The position numbers and the translations under genes are program-made. From the NCBI GenBank assembly GCA_001772615.1, contig MEUZ01000004.1, positions 1 to 64,000 of the forward strand: DNA of 64,000 bases. The letters are read 5' to 3'. Under the pieces are notes generated by a model. It worked only from the letters and a program-made list of their open reading frames with translations. It did not search any database and had not been told where the DNA came from. The stretch comes from a candidate division WWE3 bacterium RIFCSPHIGHO2_01_FULL_40_23. Its GTDB lineage: Bacteria > Patescibacteria > WWE3 > UBA101185 > 2-01-FULL-41-18. Below, in pieces: positions 58,300 to 64,000 of the stretch (within the stretch, counting starts at the first letter, position 1; every line of letters starts with the position of its first letter).

Positions 58300-58539
58300 A
58301 TGGTTATGAAACAGACTTTTGAAAAAATTAAGGAGATAATTTCCGAAAAAACTGGGGTAGAAAAATCTGAAATAAAACCCGAGGCCTTTTTTATGGAAGA
58401 TTTAAATATTGACGAGATGGAGCTTGCCGAAATAATAACCGAGGTTGAGGAAATTCTTAATTTAGAACAGGATATTGACATAAAAAACATAAAATCGGTT
58501 GGCGATCTTCTTCACTCTATAAACGAGCTGACGGAGTAG
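58300..58539 (+). CDS. Acyl-carrier-protein-like, carrier serine replaced by Glu
   Basis: 79 residues with the four-helix ACP pattern. In normal ACP the DSL serine carries phosphopantetheine; here the aligned block is FMEDLNIDEMELAEI, with Glu39 where Ser36 of E. coli ACP lies. It therefore should not be acylated. A TATAAT box sits 7-12 bp before the start. The gene directly precedes rnc, the order found in many Gram-positive genomes, so it descends from acpP. It may keep a non-metabolic role such as binding a partner protein. Confidence 0.75.
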   Translation: MVMKQTFEKIKEIISEKTGVEKSEIKPEAFFMEDLNIDEMELAEIITEVEEILNLEQDIDIKNIKSVGDLLHSINELTE

Positions 58540-58571
58540 TTTTACCTGACTTTAATTAACTTATATTAAAT

Positions 58572-59261
58572 ATGGCTGAAAACGTGAAAAATGTTGAAAA
58601 AATTCTTGAAATAAACTTTAAAAATGAGGAACTTTTAAAGACCGCGCTTACTCACAGATCTTATTTAAACGAGCATCCGGAATACAAAAACCCTTCAAAT
58701 GAAAGGCTTGAATTTTTGGGAGATGCCGTTTTACAGTTTCTTTCGTCTAAATACCTTTATGACATCTTCCCGAAAGCACCCGAAGGAAATTTAACGAACG
58801 TAAGAGCCGCTTTAGTCAATACAAGATCGCTTGCCGAGGAATCAAGGAGGCTTGGGTATGGAGAATACCTTTTACTATCAAACGGGGAGGAAGCATCGGG
58901 CGGAAGAGACAGAGAATACATTTTAGCAAACACTTTTGAAGCAGTTCTGGGTGCCATATATATTGAGCATGGAATAGAAAAGTGTGATGAATTTCTTAAC
59001 AAAAGCTTGTTTTATAAAGTCAAATCAATAGTTGAAAACAACGCATACAAGGACTATAAGTCCACACTTCAGGAGCTTTCACAGGCAAAGCTTTCAGAAA
59101 CACCCACCTATAAGGTCCTGGAAGAAATAGGACCTGACCACAACAAAACTTTTAAAATAGGCATTTTTATTAATGATAAGAAATACGGCAGTGGAGAAGG
59201 CTCAAGCAAGCAAAAAGCCGAGCAGGCTGCTGCGAAAAACGCCCTGGACAACTGGAAATAA
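58572..59261 (+). CDS. rnc: Ribonuclease III
   Basis: 229 residues. RNase III signature NERLEFLGDAVLQFLSSKYLYD with the catalytic acids, second acidic site in EYILANTFEAVLGAIYIEHG, and a C-terminal double-stranded-RNA-binding domain (STLQELSQAKLSETPTYKV; GSGEGSSKQKAEQAAAKNAL). Processes rRNA precursors and other dsRNA; hairpins flanking tRNAs here could be substrates (inference). Confidence 0.97.
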   Translation: MAENVKNVEKILEINFKNEELLKTALTHRSYLNEHPEYKNPSNERLEFLGDAVLQFLSSKYLYDIFPKAPEGNLTNVRAALVNTRSLAEESRRLGYGEYLLLSNGEEASGGRDREYILANTFEAVLGAIYIEHGIEKCDEFLNKSLFYKVKSIVENNAYKDYKSTLQELSQAKLSETPTYKVLEEIGPDHNKTFKIGIFINDKKYGSGEGSSKQKAEQAAAKNALDNWK

Positions 59262-59285
59262 CTTTGCTAACCTTTCAACCTATAT

Positions 59286-59573
59286 ATGTCTTTATCAATT
59301 AGATTATCAAAAATAGGCAAGAAAAACTCGCCTTCTTTTAGAATCGTGGTTTGTGAAACCAGATCAAAAAGAGATGGCGTTCAAAAAGATATTTTAGGGC
59401 ATTTTAATCCATCAGGAACGCCTGTCCTTTTTGAATACGACAAAAAAGGAGTAGAGGATTGGGTAAAGAAAGGAGCGATAGTCAGCAGCGCGGTAAAAAA
59501 GCTAATGGAAGGAAAATATCAATTTACAAAGTATCAACCTAAAAAAACTGCTGAAACAGAAGCGAAGGTTTAA
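59286..59573 (+). CDS. rpsP: Ribosomal protein bS16
   Basis: 95 residues. SIRLSKIGKKNSPSFRIVVCETRSKRDG is the diagnostic N-terminus, DILGHFNPSG follows. It ends 2 bp before khpA, with which it is normally paired. Confidence 0.96.
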   Translation: MSLSIRLSKIGKKNSPSFRIVVCETRSKRDGVQKDILGHFNPSGTPVLFEYDKKGVEDWVKKGAIVSSAVKKLMEGKYQFTKYQPKKTAETEAKV

Positions 59574-59575
59574 AT

Positions 59576-59824
59576 ATGAAAGAATTTCTTGAATTTCTCG
59601 TCAAGGGAATTGTTAAAAAAGAAGGTGATATAGTTATAGAAGAAGAAAGGAACCCAGATAATATTATAAATTTAAAACTCAAGGTGGATAAGGAGGATAT
59701 GGGGATTGTCATTGGGAAAGAAGGCAAAACAATCAAAAGCCTAAGAAATCTCCTAAAAGCCAAAGCCATAAGAGAAAATGTGAGAGTCAATCTAGAACTC
59801 ATCGATTTGAGAACTGAAGATTAA
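59576..59824 (+). CDS. khpA: KH-domain RNA-binding protein KhpA
   Basis: 82 residues, mostly one KH domain with the GxxG-type loop in IVIGKEGKTIKSLRNLLKAKA. Start KEFLEFLVKGIVK is the usual KhpA/YlqC opening. Small RNA chaperone-like protein, often partnered with KhpB; coupled to rpsP by a 2-bp gap. Confidence 0.95.
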   Translation: MKEFLEFLVKGIVKKEGDIVIEEERNPDNIINLKLKVDKEDMGIVIGKEGKTIKSLRNLLKAKAIRENVRVNLELIDLRTED

Positions 59825-59946
59825 TACTGCTGATAAAAAACTTTAATCCTTGCCTATCCTACATAAATTTATAACAATCTTAAAACCCTCTCCATAGAGA
59901 ACATAGTATCTATGCAACTTAATTGCTGTGGGATAGAATATATGGA
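59825..59946 (+). promoter_or_regulatory. Intergenic region with candidate -10 (TAGAAT)
   Basis: 122 bp without a gene. TAGAAT at 59934-59939 ends 7 bp before GTG 59947, matching the leaderless layout seen elsewhere. No terminator hairpin for the khpA operon is evident. Confidence 0.4.
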
Positions 59947-60615
59947 GTGAAAAAAGTTGCTTTAATTTTAAGTATACTTCTATTGGCTAGTATTTTGATG
60001 CTTATCTTTTTCAAGGTTCCTCTATTTGGAACCAGGCGTTCAACTAAACTTGAAACTTTCAAAGATCTTTTTGACTATCTTCCAGAAAAAAGCGAGGTAA
60101 AGACTGACTTCAACTGCAAAATGAGATCTGGCGTAGCACGGCTTTCAAACGCTGATGACAGCTCATACACACTTGAAAAACATAAAGACAGCTTCGCACC
60201 CAGCAAAGGATTATGTAATCCAGATGTTTATGAATCCTCTCCCAGTTCTTCGATTTCAGATCTAACAAAGGTGTCAAACTTTGTTTATTTTCAAGTTTTA
60301 AGCTGTAATGAGGAATACAGCGGGTATTGCAATAAAATGGTTAAAGGGAAAATTAAGATATTGGGACAAAACTATATCAGGGTAGAGCTTGAAAATGGGG
60401 AACAGGCTGATTTATTATTGTCTAAAGTGACTAAAGAGACACCAACTTCTAAAGAAAACGCAGTCAAAAAGCTAGGCCTAGGACTTAAGGAGGGTTCCAA
60501 CATAGTTTTTATATACCATAATAGCTACAATCCGAAAAAATATGAAAGTGAAGGAAAAGAGATTATACTCTTTGATGATCCGTCTTATCTAATTTACTTA
60601 GGTTTAGTAAAATAG
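59947..60615 (+). CDS. Membrane-anchored exported protein
   Basis: 222 residues from GTG 59947; an in-frame TTG at 59923 precedes the -10 box. TM anchor (~4-23), then an outer domain with Cys at DFNCKMRSG, GLCNPD, LSCNEEYSGYCNKM: five Cys, probably disulfides. A C-terminal OB/SH3-like strand region (VKGKIKILGQNYIRVELENGEQADLLLS) is visible. It lies 3 bp before the large secreted protein and probably shares its export or assembly. Family not recognised. Confidence 0.65.
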   Translation: MKKVALILSILLLASILMLIFFKVPLFGTRRSTKLETFKDLFDYLPEKSEVKTDFNCKMRSGVARLSNADDSSYTLEKHKDSFAPSKGLCNPDVYESSPSSSISDLTKVSNFVYFQVLSCNEEYSGYCNKMVKGKIKILGQNYIRVELENGEQADLLLSKVTKETPTSKENAVKKLGLGLKEGSNIVFIYHNSYNPKKYESEGKEIILFDDPSYLIYLGLVK

Positions 60616-60618
60616 CTT

Positions 60619-63312
60619 ATGTGGAGACTTAACAAACTTCTACTTTTCATAACAGCAATGTTAGTTTCTTTGTCAGTATTCTTTTTTTCTACATCCTCGG
60701 TAAAGGCTGACTGCCCAGAAGCATGCGTCCGCGAGGACAGCGGATGCGGTGGTCAAAGCTGGACAAGGTGTTCTACCAATAACCCATTTGACCCTGATGA
60801 AACAGCTATTTTTTGTTGCTTTGGTGGATGCAATGGCGATTGCGGCTTTGATGGGGGATGCTGCGGAGGTGGGGGCGGTTGTACAAGCTCGGGGCCGGGT
60901 GCGCCAACTAACCTTGATGTAAATCCGAAATTTGCAGCAGGCGGCTATAATCAAGTAGCCAGTGCGACTGCAACTCTTTCTTGGACGAGCGGGGGGTGGG
61001 GGAACAACTGTGACGGAAACGTTAAAAGCTACAGCGTGTACTACACAAGAGTAGCGCTTTCTTCATCCTGTCCGGCAATTGATCCTGTAAATGATGCAGG
61101 ATACACACTTCTTGGTACCAACAACGACCCTGATCCAAACAGCGACTCAAATGACCCCGGCACAGCCATGAATATTGGGAGCAGTTTAACCCAGGACACC
61201 TGCTGGTATGTAAAGGCATCAAATTACGGGAGCGCAAGGGGAGGCCCTGCGAGATTTCATGCCCCAAGGACAGCAAATTGTTTCAATCTCACGGGAACAA
61301 CTCAAGTATATGTAGGTACCCCATATGTTTACACCGCAGGTTACTCAAATTCCAACGGGCCGCTGACAAGAGGAGGTATGGAGCTCTACAATAACGCTTC
61401 TGTATGCAGTTCACTTTGGTCTCCCGTGACCGTCGAACCTATTCCTCCCGGAAACTATAGCTTTACATGGACACCGACCTCGCAAGGAAACTACACACTT
61501 TACTGCAGAGCTTGGAATGACGGCGTTGCCGAATGCAGAGGCGCGTGTTATTCAAATACAACAAACCCGTATAGATGTGACGGCTCAAGAGGCGGGGGAG
61601 GGGGCACTTACGTCACGATCTGTACACTTCCACAACCCCCTACAAACCTACAACCTGTTAATGGGGCCTCCTTGACTTGTGAAACAAGTGTAACTTTATC
61701 CTGGTCACCGTCACCCGGTGCAACTAATTACGTTGTACAAATGACCGACACAACAACGGGCGCCACTGTTCTTGACATTAATACAACCGGCTTATCACAA
61801 TCAGTAAGTTCGTTAACTCCCAGCCACAACTACACTTGGAGAGTCAGACCGGTTAATGCATGCGGAATCGGGTGGGCAAGTGAAAGGTCTTCAAGCTTTA
61901 CGATAAACGGCTGCACGGTATCTATCCAGGGAAATATTCATGAAAAATATGCTACTGAAGCCTGTTCGTCGGCCCCTACCACAAGAGGGGTTGCCGACCA
62001 ATCCGATGACTATGTACAAAAAACCGACCAGCCAACTTTCCAGGGTTCCATATCTTCACCCTCCGGAAGCTACACCATTACAAATGTACCTTACACAATT
62101 AGTCAAACTGGAGTTGTCTGTCCTGTTAACATAGAGCCCTCTTCACCCGGATTTTCCAGATACAGATTGGTATGTATAAACAGCCAGAACGCGGCTTCAG
62201 CAACGGGATGGACTCAAACAGGAAACTGCGCACAGTCAGGCTCTGTTTTTACACAGGCCGCTAACGGCACGTCACTATCGCTCGATTTAGGCTATGAGTC
62301 TGTTTCCTCCGGGTGGTTCCAAACCCTTCTCGGAGATATATTCTCAAACTGCGACTATGACACGTCTTGCTCCTACGGACTTATTAACGGAGTTCCAAGT
62401 AGTGCGGGTACTTATGACGCTCTTCCCTACACTGCAGACAATAACGATACAGGCCTTACTCCATTATCAGGCAGTACCAGGGGCGGAATTTATGGGATTC
62501 TCATTTCCAGAGCGCCCGTAGTTGCTAAAACTTCAGACGGGGACAATAGGACAGGGTATGGCATGGCTACAACCACCGCTCCAACAACACAACCTCCTTA
62601 TTTTATAGAAAAGTATCAGGATTGGAGTCAATTCACTTGGCCTGCAACAGTTGACTTTATACCTCCTGAAGGCGCTACAACAATCACAAGCTCAACAACA
62701 CCAAACTGCACAAGTTTCGGAACTTCGGCCGTAGGCGGAGACGTTTACAGAATGGATATTGCATGTGCACAAAGCTTTGTTAATAGTCTTTCGGGAACTA
62801 CTTATAATTGGCCGACAGATGGCACTGTAGTCTTATACGTTACCGGTGCATCAAGCACGCCGCTTAATATACAGAACATGGTAAGAACAATAGGCTTTAA
62901 TGACAGGCTCATACTAATTGTTAATGGTACAGTTTCTATAAGCAGCTCCATTAATACATGGAACGGCGCTCCTCCACCTTCCGCATTTCCAACATTTAAC
63001 TCGGATCCTATGATTGACGCTACCATAATTGCTCAAGGAAGCTCATCAGGCGGAATTGGTTTTACTTGCATCGGCGGTATTGGGGGCTGTAATGGAACTG
63101 ACGGTTCAATCCTTGTGAACGGGTCTCTACTTGCAAGAGACGGCGGTATAATTTTCAGAAGGGACAGGGGGCAAATAAATAATCAATACCCTGCTGAAAT
63201 CGTAAGGTATAAACTAAGAGAAATAATTGATCTAACAACCACCGAGATAACATCAAGTGTTCCTAACAAAACCGGACTTTTTGAGTATAGCGTTAGCTTT
63301 GAGGTCAGATAA
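60619..63312 (+). CDS. Large Cys-rich secreted surface protein with Fn3-like domain
   Basis: 897 residues. Signal peptide (~7-30), a Cys/Gly-rich knot (~32-90; 14 or so Cys, GGCCGGGGGC), a beta domain (~95-210), an Ig-like part (~215-310), then a fibronectin-III-like domain (~335-430; PPTNLQPVNGASL...TVTLSWSPSPGATNYVVQM... HNYTWRVRPVNACG), a Gly/Ser/Thr-rich middle and a C-terminal part (~700-897) with VYLYVTGASSTPLNIQ-like strands and NGSLLARDGGIIFRRD. It directly precedes a pilin-like gene (5-bp gap), so it may be part of a pilus or its tip. That role is inferred from order only. Confidence 0.7.
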   Translation: MWRLNKLLLFITAMLVSLSVFFFSTSSVKADCPEACVREDSGCGGQSWTRCSTNNPFDPDETAIFCCFGGCNGDCGFDGGCCGGGGGCTSSGPGAPTNLDVNPKFAAGGYNQVASATATLSWTSGGWGNNCDGNVKSYSVYYTRVALSSSCPAIDPVNDAGYTLLGTNNDPDPNSDSNDPGTAMNIGSSLTQDTCWYVKASNYGSARGGPARFHAPRTANCFNLTGTTQVYVGTPYVYTAGYSNSNGPLTRGGMELYNNASVCSSLWSPVTVEPIPPGNYSFTWTPTSQGNYTLYCRAWNDGVAECRGACYSNTTNPYRCDGSRGGGGGTYVTICTLPQPPTNLQPVNGASLTCETSVTLSWSPSPGATNYVVQMTDTTTGATVLDINTTGLSQSVSSLTPSHNYTWRVRPVNACGIGWASERSSSFTINGCTVSIQGNIHEKYATEACSSAPTTRGVADQSDDYVQKTDQPTFQGSISSPSGSYTITNVPYTISQTGVVCPVNIEPSSPGFSRYRLVCINSQNAASATGWTQTGNCAQSGSVFTQAANGTSLSLDLGYESVSSGWFQTLLGDIFSNCDYDTSCSYGLINGVPSSAGTYDALPYTADNNDTGLTPLSGSTRGGIYGILISRAPVVAKTSDGDNRTGYGMATTTAPTTQPPYFIEKYQDWSQFTWPATVDFIPPEGATTITSSTTPNCTSFGTSAVGGDVYRMDIACAQSFVNSLSGTTYNWPTDGTVVLYVTGASSTPLNIQNMVRTIGFNDRLILIVNGTVSISSSINTWNGAPPPSAFPTFNSDPMIDATIIAQGSSSGGIGFTCIGGIGGCNGTDGSILVNGSLLARDGGIIFRRDRGQINNQYPAEIVRYKLREIIDLTTTEITSSVPNKTGLFEYSVSFEVR

Positions 63313-63317
63313 AGATT

Positions 63318-64000
63318 ATGAAAAGATTAAAAGAATTTAAAGAATCGGGGCAGACACTGATATTTGTTCTTCTAGTGATGACAATCGCTCTTGCTGTTGG
63401 CATATCAATATCAACAAGAACAATTTCGGGCGTCAGGCGAACTACAAACATAGATTCATCTGTCAGAGCCCAAGCAGCCGCTGAAGCCGCTATTGAATAT
63501 TATCTCTCACGACCCGTTTCAGAGCTAAACGGCATCATAGGCAATAGTGACGTGTATGACTGCAGTGCAACCGGTGCAAGAACTTATCCGCCAGGGGGTG
63601 GATCCCTTACTTCTTCTCAAGATCAAATTAGAGCAACAGCAGATGTAGTTATTAGTAGGTATGGATGCCTTGGTTATAATACACTTTCAGATCCATATGA
63701 ACTTCCAAGAGATGGCATGCTTGAAATAAAGCTAGACCCAAGAATGCTAGGGGACAGTACAAGCTCAACTTTGGGTAGCTCCCAGAGCATAAGAATCTGC
63801 TGGGATCTTCCTCCAACAGGCTACAACCCGGCAATTTATTACCACTACATATTCGGACCACCCCCACATTATTTGATTCAAAAGATGGGGTGGAGATATA
63901 ACTCAACAGATGAGGGTGAAAACTTCAAGGTAGCTACAAATTACGGCGCACCGGACGGTTACTGCGCCACACAGGAGCTAACAACCTCGACAAGCGGCTG
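63318..64000 (+). CDS. Pilin/PilX-like protein, cut by window end
   Basis: The reading frame opens at ATG 63318 and stays open to base 64000 (227 codons), so the gene is partial. It starts MKRLKEFKESGQTLIFVLLV, then MTIALAVGISISTRTI and VRAQAAAEAAIEYYL: a short basic leader, Gly then a hydrophobic helix running into an Ala-rich helix, as in PilX/type IV pilus minor pilins. The usual Glu5 is not clear (GQTLIF). An outer domain with several Cys follows. It is coupled to the 60619-63312 protein by a 5-bp gap. Confidence 0.75.
   Translation, partial: MKRLKEFKESGQTLIFVLLVMTIALAVGISISTRTISGVRRTTNIDSSVRAQAAAEAAIEYYLSRPVSELNGIIGNSDVYDCSATGARTYPPGGGSLTSSQDQIRATADVVISRYGCLGYNTLSDPYELPRDGMLEIKLDPRMLGDSTSSTLGSSQSIRICWDLPPTGYNPAIYYHYIFGPPPHYLIQKMGWRYNSTDEGENFKVATNYGAPDGYCATQELTTSTSG

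Noticed and set aside
1..64000. Alternative genetic code with UGA as Gly
   Set aside because: UGA ends well-supported genes (for example 386, 7491, 4352) and no long frame needs UGA read-through.

Overview
The window looks like a chromosomal segment of a host-associated or episymbiotic bacterium of the Patescibacteria / Candidate Phyla Radiation (possibly Katanobacteria/WWE3 or Microgenomates; the phylum level is an inference and I cannot resolve it further). Reasons: AT-rich DNA with AGA/AGG as the common Arg codons; trimmed housekeeping proteins (trigger factor without a PPIase domain, ThrRS without TGS, PheT without its tRNA-binding domain, TruB without PUA); many surface proteins and GT-C glycosyltransferases; a pilin-like gene; almost no biosynthesis. 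UGA is used as a normal stop, so this is not the UGA=Gly code of Gracilibacteria/SR1. Eleven tRNA genes, each with an encoded CCA, are scattered singly. There is no rRNA and no CRISPR array.

Layout. 1-3611: a two-gene cassette (XRE regulator plus an SF1 helicase-PLD nuclease) bounded by near-perfect 49-bp inverted repeats, probably a mobile defence module. 3.7-6.8 kb: tRNA-rich region with a lysozyme-like protein, a Ddl-like ATP-grasp enzyme and a structured insertion behind tRNA-Phe. 6.8-13.7 kb: OmpR/HK two-component system followed by small membrane and Cys-rich exported proteins (DUF5676-like, two DUF1573, a thioredoxin-CcdA fusion), likely an envelope metal/thiol stress operon. 13.8-18.5 kb: three GT-C glycosyltransferases. 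18.6-22.3 kb: Mn-type SOD, Tgt and RuvC-RuvA-RuvB. 22.3-32.2 kb: accessory region with a nucleotide cyclase carrying a Pro/Thr-rich tail, a rhomboid protease, a second lysozyme-like protein, a pseudogene and a second structured insertion behind tRNA-Leu(UAG). 32.3-39.4 kb: trigger factor, ClpP, TruB, TypA, ThrRS. 39.5-44.3 kb: one 1594-residue, GC-richer LamG-repeat surface protein. 44.3-48.5 kb: infC-rpmI-rplT and pheS-pheT. 48.6-55 kb: orphan membrane and secreted proteins, PBP1A and TyrRS. 55-59.8 kb: recG-rsmD-rpmF-nusB-acp-rnc-rpsP-khpA. 59.9-64 kb: secreted and pilus-like proteins, the last cut by the window end.

Most striking results. (i) Two structured ~110-125-nt elements sit behind tRNA-Phe and tRNA-Leu(UAG). 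Each is bounded by a 23-24-bp duplication of the tRNA 3' end that starts at exactly the same T-loop base (C56). They share a covarying three-way-junction fold whose closing strand is complementary to the T-arm of the particular tRNA that carries it. A third, minimal duplication follows tRNA-Val(GAC). (ii) Many genes have a -10 box 6-15 bp before the start codon and no Shine-Dalgarno site, suggesting widespread leaderless transcripts. A few orphan genes instead carry textbook promoters, SD sites and terminators. All statements come from reading the sequence; no alignment, folding or database search was run.
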